Shown piece after piece: positions 1-8,463 of a stretch of 64,000 bases of DNA. A program made the translations under genes and the position numbers. The notes beneath the pieces were generated by a model. The model did not search any database. It was not told the DNA's origin and saw nothing but the letters and a program-made list of their open reading frames with translations. The stretch comes from Helcobacillus massiliensis. Its GTDB lineage: Bacteria > Actinomycetota > Actinomycetes > Actinomycetales > Dermabacteraceae. Where the stretch lies: the NCBI RefSeq assembly GCF_014191425.1, contig NZ_JACHWP010000006.1, forward strand, positions 1 to 64,000. The letters are read 5' to 3'. Each line of letters begins with the position of its first letter. Positions within the stretch are counted from its first letter, which is position 1.

Positions 1-504
1 GAGGACGGCGACCGCGAACGCGATGTCGGTGGCGGCGGGGATCGCCCAGCCGCCCCGTGCTTCGGCCGGGCCCATCAGGTTGATGAGCGTGTAGATGACG
101 GCGGGGACGGCCACGCCACCGGCGGCGGCGAACATCGGCACGAGCGCCTTGCCGGGGTCGTTGAGGTCACCGGTGACGAACTCCTGCTTCAGCTCCAGGC
201 CAGTGAGGAAGAAGAAGACGGCGAGGAGCCCGTCGGCCGCCCAGTGGGCGAGGGACAGCTTCAGGTCCAGCCAGGGGGTCTCGAACCCGACTTCGGTCTG
301 AGCGAGGGAGGTGTAGAAGTCGTTGAAGCCGGCGTTGGCGAGGATCAGCGCGATGAGGGTCGCGATCATCAGGGCGATGCCGCCGGCGGATTCCTTCGTG
401 AGGATGTTCTCCACGCGGGAGTACTCGCGGTAGGTGCCGCGCTCGAGGATGCGGTGGGGGACTTTGTGGGGTTCGCCGGCGAGGGGCTTGTCGGGAGTGT
501 TCAC
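1..504 (-). CDS. nhaA: Na+/H+ antiporter NhaA, N-terminal part (cut by window edge)
   Basis: NhaA is an integral membrane antiporter that expels Na+ in exchange for H+. The 168 residues visible include a hydrophobic first helix (LMIATLIALILAN), the FFFLTGLELKQEFV stretch and GWAIPAATDIAFAVAVL, which is the NhaA helix IV region with its Thr-Asp-Ile signature. The GTG start overlaps the stop of the upstream M20 peptidase gene in a GTGA junction, so the two are probably co-translated. The C-terminal half lies outside the window. The family call is firm; completeness cannot be judged. Confidence 0.9.
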   Translation of the reverse strand, partial: MNTPDKPLAGEPHKVPHRILERGTYREYSRVENILTKESAGGIALMIATLIALILANAGFNDFYTSLAQTEVGFETPWLDLKLSLAHWAADGLLAVFFFLTGLELKQEFVTGDLNDPGKALVPMFAAAGGVAVPAVIYTLINLMGPAEARGGWAIPAATDIAFAVAVL

Positions 505-1955
505 TGCGCGGTCTCCAGGTGGGTGAGGAGGGCGGCGAAGAAGTCCTCGCAGGCCGCGAGCTGGTCGAGAGAGACGAATTCGTTGGCGCCGTGGGCCTGG
601 GCGATGTCACCGGGGCCGATGACCACGGCGCTCATGCCGGCGTGCTCGTAGATCCCGGATTCGGTGCCGTAGGTGACCTTCTCGGCCTGGACGTCGCGGC
701 CCAGCGTCTTCGCGAGGGTGGCGGCGGGGCCGTCGGGGGCGGCGTCCAGGGGGTAGAGGAGGGAGTTGATGGTCAGCTGCGCGCCCACCTTCTTCGCGGC
801 CGACGGGTCCGCGGGATCGTCGGGGACCGCGGCCTTCATGGCGGTGTCGAGCTCGTCGATCTTCGCCTGGATGTCGCGGACCACGGCGGGGACGTCGACG
901 CTGGGAAGGGCGCGGAACTCGAACGTGAGGTGCGCGTGGTCGGGGACGGTGTTGCCGGCGATGCCGGCGTCGACCACGTTGACGCCGCCCGTGGTGTGGG
1001 GGACGGGGAACGCGTCGTCGCTGGGGCCCTCCTCGACGAGGCGGTCGATGACCTCGCGGTGGTACCAGGTGATGAATTCGCCGGCGTAGCGGATGGCGTT
1101 GAGGCCGCGCGGCAGCAGGGACGAGTGGGCGGCGATGCCGTGGAAGGTCGCCTGGAAGGAGTTCATGGACTTGTGGGAGGCGATCGCGGTCATCATGGTC
1201 GGCTCGCCGACGAAGGCGACGCGCGGGTGGATGCCGAGGGCGTCGAGCTGCTTGACGAGTTCTCGGGCGCCGTTGCAGGTGGTCTCCTCCTCCCACGTGG
1301 CGGCGAAGATGACGGGTTCGTCGAGGTCAGCGGCCTGGAAGCGGCCGGCCATCTGGGCGAACACGGCGAGGTAGGACTTCATGTCGCAGGTGCCGCGGCC
1401 GTAGAGGAGGCCGTCGCGCTCGGTGGCGGTGAAGGGGTCGGAGTCCCAGTCCTGGCCGTCCACGGGCACGCAGTCGGCGTGGCCGGCGATGAGGACGCCG
1501 CGGCGCTCACCGGCAGCGGGTGCCTCGGCTGCGTCGGCGGAGCTGGTGGCCCCGTCGGCCGACGGGTTCGCGCTGGTGGCGCCGTCGGTGGGGGAGTCGA
1601 GGCGGTCCACCCCGCCCTTGCCGACCCCGGACAGCTCCCCGATGAGGTCGCGGGAGAGCTGGTCGCTGGGGGTGAGGGCGCGCTCGGGGAGGAGGGCGCC
1701 GACGGATTCCTGGCCTCCGTCGGCCCCGCCGGCCTGGTGGCGGGAGGGGAAGACGCCGATGAGGTTCGCGTTGATGCCGTCGTCCTCACGCAGTACGTGC
1801 GTGATCACGCCGTGGTCGCTGAGCCACCGTTGGAGGAGTTCGATCGCGGGCACGTTGCCGTCGCGCGAAGTGGTGTCCAGGGCGATCAGCTGCTCGACCG
1901 CGGCGCGCGGAGTGTCGGGCAGTGAGATGTTCACGTCGTCGGGAAGGTCTGCCAT
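501..1955 (-). CDS. M20 family metallopeptidase, acetylornithine deacetylase (ArgE)-like
   Basis: The 484-residue protein has the M20 zinc sites: His159-Ala-Asp161 in the GHADCVPVDG motif, Asp191 in YGRGTCDMK and the catalytic Glu pair near 222-224 (WEEETTCNGA). This layout is closest to ArgE, which releases ornithine from N-acetylornithine, but other N-acyl amino acid hydrolases look similar, so the substrate is uncertain. Residues about 73-151 form an Ala/Gly/Ser/Asp-rich insertion between the N-terminal strand and the first metal ligand. It is absent from typical ArgE and is built partly from copies of the GCCGACGGR 9-mer. The ATG lies 6 nt behind a TAGAGT -10 box with no ribosome binding site, so the mRNA is probably leaderless. 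nhaA follows with a GTGA overlap. Confidence 0.85.
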   Translation of the reverse strand: MADLPDDVNISLPDTPRAAVEQLIALDTTSRDGNVPAIELLQRWLSDHGVITHVLREDDGINANLIGVFPSRHQAGGADGGQESVGALLPERALTPSDQLSRDLIGELSGVGKGGVDRLDSPTDGATSANPSADGATSSADAAEAPAAGERRGVLIAGHADCVPVDGQDWDSDPFTATERDGLLYGRGTCDMKSYLAVFAQMAGRFQAADLDEPVIFAATWEEETTCNGARELVKQLDALGIHPRVAFVGEPTMMTAIASHKSMNSFQATFHGIAAHSSLLPRGLNAIRYAGEFITWYHREVIDRLVEEGPSDDAFPVPHTTGGVNVVDAGIAGNTVPDHAHLTFEFRALPSVDVPAVVRDIQAKIDELDTAMKAAVPDDPADPSAAKKVGAQLTINSLLYPLDAAPDGPAATLAKTLGRDVQAEKVTYGTESGIYEHAGMSAVVIGPGDIAQAHGANEFVSLDQLAACEDFFAALLTHLETAQ

Positions 1956-1967
1956 GGCGCCACTCTA
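1956..1967 (-). promoter_or_regulatory. -10 box and leaderless start of the M20 peptidase gene
   Basis: Read on the minus strand, TAGAGT (1967-1962) is followed by 6 nt and then ATG at 1955. With a normal -10 to +1 distance, transcription starts at the A of the ATG. No Shine-Dalgarno sequence precedes this ATG. No clear -35 is seen. Confidence 0.65.
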
Positions 1968-2063
1968 TGCCCCACCTCCTGGGTCGGGCAGGGGCGTCCG
2001 CCCGGAGCTGTCCGGTACCCCGTGGACGGCGGTCTGGGAGATGATATGGGTCACCCACCGGTG

Positions 2064-2069
2064 TAGAGT
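2064..2069 (+). promoter_or_regulatory. -10 box for the APC permease-uspA unit
   Basis: TAGAGT matches the same -10 consensus as the divergent M20 gene. It would start transcription near 2076, giving a leader of about 54 nt with a Shine-Dalgarno sequence before the ATG at 2130. No convincing -35 was found. Confidence 0.45.
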
Positions 2070-2129
2070 GTGCCGGTTCCACTGGAAGCACCCGATGCCC
2101 TCGGGCGCCGATCACGAGGAAGGCCACTC

Positions 2130-3611
2130 ATGTCCTCCGCAACCCCCACCAGCGGCGCCGGCGGCACCCCGAATGCCGCCAGCGGCGCGACCACTGCGCC
2201 CGAGCACGGCGGCGGCGAGCTGAAGAAGGCCATCGGCCCGAAGCTGCTGCTCCTGTTCATCGTCGGCGACATCCTCGGCACCGGCGTCTACTCCCTGACG
2301 GGCAAGGTCGCCGGCCAGGTGGGCGGCGCCGGCTGGATCCCCATCATCATCGCGTTCGGCGTCGCACTGCTGACCGCCTTCTCCTACCTCGAGATGGTCA
2401 CGAAGTACCCGCAGGCCGCCGGCGCAGCGCTCTACGTCCACAAGGCGTTCGGCATCCACTTCCTCACCTTCATGGTGACGTTCGCGGTGCTCTCCTCCGG
2501 CATCACCTCCGCCGCCACCAGCTCCGTGTTCCTCGCGAAGAACTTCCTCGCCGCGTTCCACCTCGACACGTCGATGAGCGAAGCCTCCGCCTCCACCCTC
2601 GTCACCGTCATCGCGGTGGTGTTCATCAGCCTCGTGGCGCTGATCAACCTGTACGGCGTCAGCGAATCGGTGAAGGCGAACGTGGTGCTGACCGTCATCG
2701 AACTGTCCGGCCTGGCGCTGGTGCTGGGAGTCGGCTTCCTCGCCATCGGGCAGGGCAACGCCGACCTCTCCCGCGTGGTCCTGTTCGAATCGCAGACCGA
2801 CAAGTCCCTGTTCATGGCGACCATCGGCGCCACCGCCCTCGCGTTCTTCTCCATGGTCGGCTTCGAGGACTCCGTCAACATGGCCGAAGAGGTGAAGGAC
2901 GCCCCCAGCACCTTCCCGAAGATGCTGCTGGCGGGCCTGTCCATCACCGGCGTGGTGTACGTGCTGGTGTCCATCACCACGGTCGCCGTGGTGCCGATCG
3001 GCCCCCTCACCGAGTCCGACACCCCGCTGCTCGAAGTGGTGCACCACGGCGCCCCGGGCCTGCCCATCGATGACATCTTCCCGTTCATCTCGATCTTCGC
3101 TGTCGCCAACACCGTCCTGATCAACATGATGATGGCGTCGCGCCTGCTGTACGGCATGGCCCGCCAGGGCGTGCTCCCGGGCTTCCTGCGCGGCGTGCTG
3201 AAGACCCGCCGCTCCCCGTGGAGCGCGATCATCTTCTCCACCGTGCTCGGCGTGGGCCTCATCCTCGCCGTCCGCTTCGTGTTCGCCGAGGACACCATTG
3301 CCGCGCTCGGCGGCACCACCGCCCTGCTGCTGCTCGCCGTGTTCTGCCTGGTGAACATTGCGGTGCTGGTGCTGCGCCGGGATCGCGTGGACCACAAGCA
3401 CTTCACCACCCCCACCGTGATGGCGGTGCTCGGCGCAGTGACCGCCGGGTTCCTCGTGGGGCCGTGGGCGCAGGACCCGAAGAACTACACGATCGCCGCG
3501 GGCCTGCTCGGTGTGGGTCTCGTGCTGTACGTGATCACCTACCTGTACAACGGTGCTGTGCGCGCCCGCCGCACCCGCTTCCACAACCCTGACGAGATCG
3601 GCAAGGAATGA
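2130..3611 (+). CDS. APC superfamily amino acid permease
   Basis: This 493-residue polytopic membrane protein has the APC signature near its start, with LLLLFIVGDILGTGVYSLTGK in helix 1 and the following helices carrying FSYLEMVTKYPQAAGAALYV. About twelve membrane segments are apparent. It probably imports an amino acid or polyamine by proton symport; the substrate cannot be read. The ATG at 2130 has GAGGAAGG about 8 nt upstream; an in-frame GTG at 2070 lacks such a site. It is followed 4 nt after its stop by a universal stress protein gene, a pairing often seen with APC transporters. Confidence 0.88.
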   Translation: MSSATPTSGAGGTPNAASGATTAPEHGGGELKKAIGPKLLLLFIVGDILGTGVYSLTGKVAGQVGGAGWIPIIIAFGVALLTAFSYLEMVTKYPQAAGAALYVHKAFGIHFLTFMVTFAVLSSGITSAATSSVFLAKNFLAAFHLDTSMSEASASTLVTVIAVVFISLVALINLYGVSESVKANVVLTVIELSGLALVLGVGFLAIGQGNADLSRVVLFESQTDKSLFMATIGATALAFFSMVGFEDSVNMAEEVKDAPSTFPKMLLAGLSITGVVYVLVSITTVAVVPIGPLTESDTPLLEVVHHGAPGLPIDDIFPFISIFAVANTVLINMMMASRLLYGMARQGVLPGFLRGVLKTRRSPWSAIIFSTVLGVGLILAVRFVFAEDTIAALGGTTALLLLAVFCLVNIAVLVLRRDRVDHKHFTTPTVMAVLGAVTAGFLVGPWAQDPKNYTIAAGLLGVGLVLYVITYLYNGAVRARRTRFHNPDEIGKE

Positions 3612-3615
3612 CCCG

Positions 3616-4026
3616 ATGAAGATCCTGCTCGCCTACGTTCCCTCCGCCACCAGCGAAGCCGCCTTCGAGTACGCAGTCGCCGAAGCCGCCGCCCACGGCG
3701 GTGAGCTGCTCGTCCTCGCCTCCGAATCCAGCGGTGTGGCCCGCAAGGACCGCGCCGTCACCGACCGCCGCCCCCTCACCGAGCGGCTCGATGAGACCGG
3801 CCTGGAGTACACCATCCGGACCGTGCCGCGCCGTGACGACCCCGCCGACGACATCCTCCGCGCCGTCCGCGACGACGCCGTGGACCTTGTGGTGATGGGC
3901 ATCCGCAAGCGCACCCCGATCGGCAAGATCCTCGTGGGCTCCACCTCGCAGCGCGTGGTCATGGAGGCGCCGTGCCCGGTGGTGCTGGTGAAGCCGAAGG
4001 ACTTCGTGCAGCCGCAGGGATTCTGA
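3616..4026 (+). CDS. Universal stress protein (UspA family)
   Basis: This 136-residue single-domain Usp begins MKILLAYVPSATSEAAFEYAV and ends in a GKILVGSTSQRVVMEAPCPVVLVK stretch, which holds the ATP-binding G-2x-G-9x-G(S/T)-type loop of Usp proteins (MGIRKRTPIGKILVGSTS). It is cytoplasmic and presumably regulates or stabilises the permease encoded 4 nt upstream, with which it shares an operon. Length is normal for the family. Confidence 0.85.
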   Translation: MKILLAYVPSATSEAAFEYAVAEAAAHGGELLVLASESSGVARKDRAVTDRRPLTERLDETGLEYTIRTVPRRDDPADDILRAVRDDAVDLVVMGIRKRTPIGKILVGSTSQRVVMEAPCPVVLVKPKDFVQPQGF

Positions 4027-4058
4027 GCAGGGGTCTGGCGAGGATGCTTGCACACTGC

Positions 4059-4070
4059 TAGCATGCAGGT
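4059..4070 (+). promoter_or_regulatory. Extended -10 promoter, leaderless start and dyad at vapB
   Basis: TGC-TAGCAT (4056-4064) is an extended -10 element followed by 6 nt and the vapB ATG, so +1 should coincide with the start codon. The 8-bp palindrome TGCTAGCA (4056-4063) and the overlapping GCATGC (4061-4066) cover the -10, a suitable place for the antitoxin to repress its own promoter. Confidence 0.6.
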
Positions 4071-4298
4071 ATGTCCACTCTGTACATCCGGGATGTGCCT
4101 CCCGACGTTTCCGCAGTTCTCAAGAAGCGTGCGGCTCTTAGTGGTCAGTCCCTGTCCGCGTATGTGGTGGACGAACTGACCGCAGTGGCTGCTCGACCAT
4201 CGAAGGACGAACTCATGGCACGTCTTGATTCCATCTCGAGGTCGAGCGCCCCGACACGAGACGAGATTCTGAGCGAGCTGCACAAGTGCCGCCCATAG
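4071..4298 (+). CDS. Ribbon-helix-helix antitoxin, VapB/FitA type
   Basis: The 75-residue protein starts STLYIRDVPPDVSAVLKKRAALSGQSLSAYV, the beta-strand plus two helices of a MetJ/Arc-type ribbon-helix-helix DNA-binding domain as in FitA/VapB antitoxins. The C-terminal tail would wrap the toxin. It overlaps the downstream PIN toxin gene by 13 nt, the usual translational coupling. It should autoregulate through the dyad that overlaps its -10 box. Confidence 0.85.
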   Translation: MSTLYIRDVPPDVSAVLKKRAALSGQSLSAYVVDELTAVAARPSKDELMARLDSISRSSAPTRDEILSELHKCRP

Positions 4299-4675
4299 CC
4301 GTTCTCGATGCGTCTGCCATCGTCGAGATGCTGGTCGGGGAAGCCGACAGAACGTGGTGGTCCGACGTCCTCGCGTCCGACCTCCACGCCCCGCAGCTTC
4401 TCGACATCGAGGTGATGAGCGTCCTGCGAGGCTTGGAACGGGGGCGTCGGATCACAGCAGAGTCGGCTGAACAAGCGTGGGCAGTCATGAGTGATCTTTC
4501 GATCACGCGCCATCCGTTCGCCGTGACCGCTCCACGCGTCTGGGAGCTGAGGCACCAGTTCACTACCTACGATGCGTCGTATGTGGCGCTGGCCGAGGCG
4601 CTCGATGCGCGGCTGCTGACGTGCGACCGAAAGCTCGCAGCCCCCGGCCATCGAGCTCTCGTCACCGTGCTCTGA
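4286..4675 (+). CDS. PIN-domain ribonuclease toxin, VapC type
   Basis: This 129-residue PIN protein has the four acidic positions expected for Mg2+-dependent RNase activity: Asp8 in VLDASAIVEML, Glu in LLDIEVMSVLRG, Asp in YDASYVALAEAL and the late Asp in LLTCDRKLAAP. It starts with GTG inside the end of the antitoxin gene. It likely cleaves tRNA or another structured RNA when free of its antitoxin. All key residues are present, so the toxin looks functional. Confidence 0.88.
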   Translation: MPPIAVLDASAIVEMLVGEADRTWWSDVLASDLHAPQLLDIEVMSVLRGLERGRRITAESAEQAWAVMSDLSITRHPFAVTAPRVWELRHQFTTYDASYVALAEALDARLLTCDRKLAAPGHRALVTVL

Positions 4676-4692
4676 TCCGCTTCTGCTCAGAT

Positions 4693-6531
4693 CTACAGCG
4701 ACGCCTGCCACGCCTCGTGCAGCGCGGCGAAGCGACCGCCGGCGTCCACGAGCTCGGCGGGGGAGCCGTCCTCGACCACGCGGCCGTCGTGCAGCACGAG
4801 CACGCGGTCGGCGATCATCACGGTGGACAGGCGGTGCGCGATGATCAGCGCGGTCCGGTTGCCGAGCAGGCGCGTGAGCCCCTCCTGCACCATCCGCTCC
4901 GATGGGATGTCCAGTGAACTGGTCGCCTCATCGAGGATCAGCACGCTCGGGTCGGCGAGGAACGCGCGAGCGAACGAGATCAGCTGCCGCTGACCCGCGG
5001 ACACCCGCCCGCCGCGCTTGTTGACGTCCGTGTCGTACCCGTCGGGCAGCGCCTCGATGAACTCGTGCGCCCCGATGGCTCGGGCCGCCGCTTCGATGTC
5101 CTCGCGGCTCGCGCCGGGGCGCCCCAGTTCGATGTTGTCGGCGATGGTGCCGGAGAACAGGTACGCCTCCTGCGTCACCATCACCACGTGCCGCGTCAGC
5201 TCCAGGCCGGTCATGTCCCGCAGGTCGACGCCGTCGAGCTCCACGGTGCCGCCGGTGACGTCGTAGAAGCGGGAGATCAGCTTCGCGATCGTGGACTTGC
5301 CGGCGCCGGTCTGGCCCACGAGCGCCACGGTCTGCCCGGCCGGGATGTGAAGGTCCAGCGGGTGCAGCACGAGGGGCCCGTCGGCGCTGTAGCGGAAGGA
5401 CGCATCGCGGAAGTCGATCTCCCCGCGGCCCTGCTCGATGCGGCGCGCCCGCTCCGGCTGCGGGTCCTTGACGGTCGGCTCCTCCCACAGCAGCGATGCG
5501 ATCTTCTCCAGCGCCGCCACCGCGGACTGGAACGAGTTGTAGAACCCGGCGATCTCGTCGATCGGCTGGAAGAAGCGGCGGGAGTACAGGACGAGTGCCA
5601 GCAGAGCACCGACGGACAGGTCACCGGAGAGCACCCGCAGGCCGCCCACCACGAGCACGGCGGTGATGGTGAGGTTCGCCAGCCACCGCAGGGACGGCTG
5701 GTAGATGCCGAACACGTTGATGGAGCGGACCGTGGCGGCGCGGTAGTCCTCCGCGAGCTGCGCGTACCGTTCGTTGTTCTCCTCTTCGCGGCGGAACGCC
5801 TTCACGGCGCGGATGCCGTTCATCGCCTCCACGAACTGGACGATCAGCCGCGCCGAATGGGTGCGGATCGCGCGGTACGCCTCCCGGGACGCCCGCTGGA
5901 ACCACACGGTGACCGCCACGCACGGGATCAGCATGATGAGCATGACGGCGCCGGTCACCCAGTCCATCCAGACGATCGAGACGGCGGTGAAGACCATCGA
6001 CAGGCTGGAGCCGATGAGGATCGGCACACCGAATTCGAGGAGTTCTCGCAGGGCCTCCATGTCCGAGGTCTGGCGGGACACGATCCGGCCCGAGGTGTAG
6101 CTCTCGTGGAACTCGAGGCTGAGGCGCTGCGTGTGCCGGAACACTCGGCGCCGCAGCTCCAGCAGCATCTGCTGCCCGATCACGGTGGACTGGCGGATGT
6201 ACCCGAAGGTGAGGGCACCGGCGATGACAGCCGCGGCCACGTGCAGCGCGGCGGCGGCGAGCGCCGGCCCGGAGCGGCCCTCCATGAGCGCAGGCAGGCC
6301 GTTGTCGATGCCCCAGGCGATGATGGCGGGCCCGGCGACCACGGCGATCTGCGCCGCCACCACCATGATCGCGACGAGCACGAACTGCAGCTTCACGGGG
6401 GCGAGGAGTTCGCGCAGCAGCTGCATGGAGCGGCGGCGGGACTCACGGTTCTCCTCCGCGGTGACGGGGACGGCGCCGTCGGCGTCGAGGCCGTTGCCCT
6501 TCGCGGAGGTGCTGTTCGCGGCGGTGCTCAT
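4693..6531 (-). CDS. ABC exporter half-transporter, catalytic-site subunit
   Basis: This 612-residue protein has an N-terminal six-helix type IV exporter domain (about 45-330) and a nucleotide-binding domain. Walker A is GQTGAGKST (about 406-413), the Q-loop VTQEAYLF is normal, and Walker B LILDEATSS retains the catalytic Glu. The signature is VSAGQ instead of LSGGQ. It overlaps the upstream exporter gene by 4 nt. The partner has the complementary defects, so the two should form a heterodimer with one degenerate ATP site, like TM287/288 or BmrCD. It sits in the membrane and probably exports a drug, lipid or peptide; the substrate is unknown. Confidence 0.9.
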   Translation of the reverse strand: MSTAANSTSAKGNGLDADGAVPVTAEENRESRRRSMQLLRELLAPVKLQFVLVAIMVVAAQIAVVAGPAIIAWGIDNGLPALMEGRSGPALAAAALHVAAAVIAGALTFGYIRQSTVIGQQMLLELRRRVFRHTQRLSLEFHESYTSGRIVSRQTSDMEALRELLEFGVPILIGSSLSMVFTAVSIVWMDWVTGAVMLIMLIPCVAVTVWFQRASREAYRAIRTHSARLIVQFVEAMNGIRAVKAFRREEENNERYAQLAEDYRAATVRSINVFGIYQPSLRWLANLTITAVLVVGGLRVLSGDLSVGALLALVLYSRRFFQPIDEIAGFYNSFQSAVAALEKIASLLWEEPTVKDPQPERARRIEQGRGEIDFRDASFRYSADGPLVLHPLDLHIPAGQTVALVGQTGAGKSTIAKLISRFYDVTGGTVELDGVDLRDMTGLELTRHVVMVTQEAYLFSGTIADNIELGRPGASREDIEAAARAIGAHEFIEALPDGYDTDVNKRGGRVSAGQRQLISFARAFLADPSVLILDEATSSLDIPSERMVQEGLTRLLGNRTALIIAHRLSTVMIADRVLVLHDGRVVEDGSPAELVDAGGRFAALHEAWQASL

Positions 6532-8384
6532 CGTGCCTCCATCCCTTCCGCGGCCTCGCCGCTGATCGCTTCGATCTCGCCGGTGAGGGTGTCCACCGAG
6601 GTGTTGCGGCGGTTCTCCTCCTGCTGGTGCGCGATCACGTACCGGTACCGTTCGGACGTCTCCATCAGCTCCGCGTGCGTGCCGACTGCGGTGATTCGGC
6701 CGCCGTCCAGCAGCGCGACCCGGTCGGCGAGCGCCACGGTGGAGGTGCGGTGCGCCACGATCAGCGTGGTGGTCTGATCCAGCACCTCGCGCAGACGCTC
6801 GGTGACGCGCTCTTCGGTCTTGGTGTCGAGGGCGCTGAGGGGGTCGTCGAGGAGGAGGACTTCGGGTCGGGCGGCGATGGCGCGGGCCAGGGCGAGGCGC
6901 TGCCGCTGCCCACCGGAGAGGCTCAGGCCCTCCTCGCCGATCGCGGTGTCGACGCCGTCGGGCAGGTCGTAGGCGAAGGAGGCGTCGGCGGTGTCGAGCG
7001 CGAGGTGCAGCAGGTCCTCGCGCTCCTGGTCGCTGAGGGCGGCGTCGGCCCCGAGGAGCACGTTGGTCCGCACGGAGTCGGAGAAGAGGGTGGCGTCCTC
7101 GAATGCGACGGCGGTGCGGGTGTGGAGGTCCTCGAGCTGGAGGTCGCGCAGGTCGGTGCCGTCGATGGTGATGGCGCCTCCGGTGACGTCGTACAGGCGG
7201 GCGACGAGCTGCAGCAGGGTGGACTTGCCGGACCCGGTGATGCCGACCAGCGCCATCGTCTCCTTCGGGCGGATGGTGAGGCTGGCTCCGTCGATGATGT
7301 CGGGCATGCGGTCGGGGGCGTCGGCGTAGCGGAAGTGGACGTCCTGCAGGACCACTTCGCCGCGCGCAGTGGGGGAGGGGGAGGCCGACGGGTGCTGCGC
7401 CTGCCCCGGCTCCGGCGAGGTGATGGTGTTCTCGGCGTCCATCACCTCGAAGTGGCGGTCGAGGGCGGTGGAGGTGTTGACGAACATGCCGAGCAGCTGG
7501 CCGAGCATCCGCACGGGCCCGGTGACGAGGACGGCGGTGGTGAAGTACGCGGCGAGCTGGCCCACGTTCATGTGCCCCGACGCCGTCAGATGCAGGCCCA
7601 CCAGCAGGGACAGACCGGTCGCGATCTCCGGCAGGGTGAACATGACCATGTCGAAGCGGGCGATGGCGGTGGCTTTGCGGACCTCGGTGAGGCGGAGGTC
7701 GTCGGCCTGCGCGGTGAAGCTCTCCAGCGCGGTGGGGCCGCGACCGAACGCCTTGAGCACGCGGATGCCCTGCACGGACTGCTCAATGGTGGTGGCGAGG
7801 TCACCGGTCTGGTCCTGCGACTGCCGGGACAGCTGCGAGAACGTGCGGCTGAACCGGTAGGAGTAGATGCTGACGGGCACGGCGGCTGCGATGAAGATCA
7901 GCGCCAGGATCCAGTTCGCCTTCACCAGCAGGGCGAGGCCCACCACCACGGTGACGATCGTGGTGACGCCCATGATCATGCCGAACGCGATGAAGCGGCG
8001 GATGAGGTTGGTGTCGGTCATCGCGCGGGACAGCAGCTGCCCGGAGCCCCACTGGTCGTGGAAGGCGACCGGCATGTCCTGGATCTTGCGGTGCAGCCGG
8101 ACCCGCAGGTCCCGCTCCACCGTGGTGGCGGGGCCGATCACGAAGATGCGGCGCAGGAACAGCAGGAGCGCCTCGAGGGTGCCGAGCGCGAGGACGATCG
8201 CGCCGCCGGTCCACACCACGGAGGCGGGGCCGCCGGGGCGCAGGTCGGAGTTGACCATCTGCTCGAGCACCTGCGGGATCATCAGGGCGAGCACGGAGGA
8301 GCCGAGCGCCACGATGAGGCCGAGGATGAGGCGAATGCGGATGGGGGCGATCAGGATCCAGAGTCGTCGCATCGCCAGCCGCAT
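6528..8384 (-). CDS. ABC exporter half-transporter, degenerate-site subunit
   Basis: The 618-residue protein has a membrane domain (about 10-310), a Pro/Ser-rich linker, and a nucleotide-binding domain with Walker A GITGSGKST. The Q-loop position reads AFEDATLF, with Glu in place of Gln, and Walker B reads LLLDDPLSALD, with Asp in place of the catalytic Glu. The signature LSGGQRQR is canonical. These substitutions mark it as the degenerate-site half of a heterodimer with the gene it overlaps downstream. AAGGAGAG lies about 9 nt before the ATG, and a TAGGAT -10 box sits at 8426-8421. Confidence 0.9.
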   Translation of the reverse strand: MRLAMRRLWILIAPIRIRLILGLIVALGSSVLALMIPQVLEQMVNSDLRPGGPASVVWTGGAIVLALGTLEALLLFLRRIFVIGPATTVERDLRVRLHRKIQDMPVAFHDQWGSGQLLSRAMTDTNLIRRFIAFGMIMGVTTIVTVVVGLALLVKANWILALIFIAAAVPVSIYSYRFSRTFSQLSRQSQDQTGDLATTIEQSVQGIRVLKAFGRGPTALESFTAQADDLRLTEVRKATAIARFDMVMFTLPEIATGLSLLVGLHLTASGHMNVGQLAAYFTTAVLVTGPVRMLGQLLGMFVNTSTALDRHFEVMDAENTITSPEPGQAQHPSASPSPTARGEVVLQDVHFRYADAPDRMPDIIDGASLTIRPKETMALVGITGSGKSTLLQLVARLYDVTGGAITIDGTDLRDLQLEDLHTRTAVAFEDATLFSDSVRTNVLLGADAALSDQEREDLLHLALDTADASFAYDLPDGVDTAIGEEGLSLSGGQRQRLALARAIAARPEVLLLDDPLSALDTKTEERVTERLREVLDQTTTLIVAHRTSTVALADRVALLDGGRITAVGTHAELMETSERYRYVIAHQQEENRRNTSVDTLTGEIEAISGEAAEGMEAR

Positions 8385-8420
8385 CGTCTATCGCTCTCCT
8401 TCGTGTTGCACAGGCCGCCC

Positions 8421-8426
8421 ATCCTA
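8421..8426 (-). promoter_or_regulatory. -10 box of the heterodimeric ABC exporter operon
   Basis: On the minus strand TAGGAT (8426-8421) would start transcription near 8414, leaving a leader of about 30 nt with the AAGGAGAG ribosome binding site. No good -35 is visible. Confidence 0.45.
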
Positions 8427-8463
8427 TGTGATGCAGGTCGCCTGCCGCACGTGGTTTCGCAGG

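Noticed and set aside
501-1925. Long open frame on the plus strand opposite the M20 peptidase
   Set aside because: The translation is Gly/Val/Asp-rich without domain signals, as expected opposite a GC-rich gene; the minus-strand frame has all M20 motifs.
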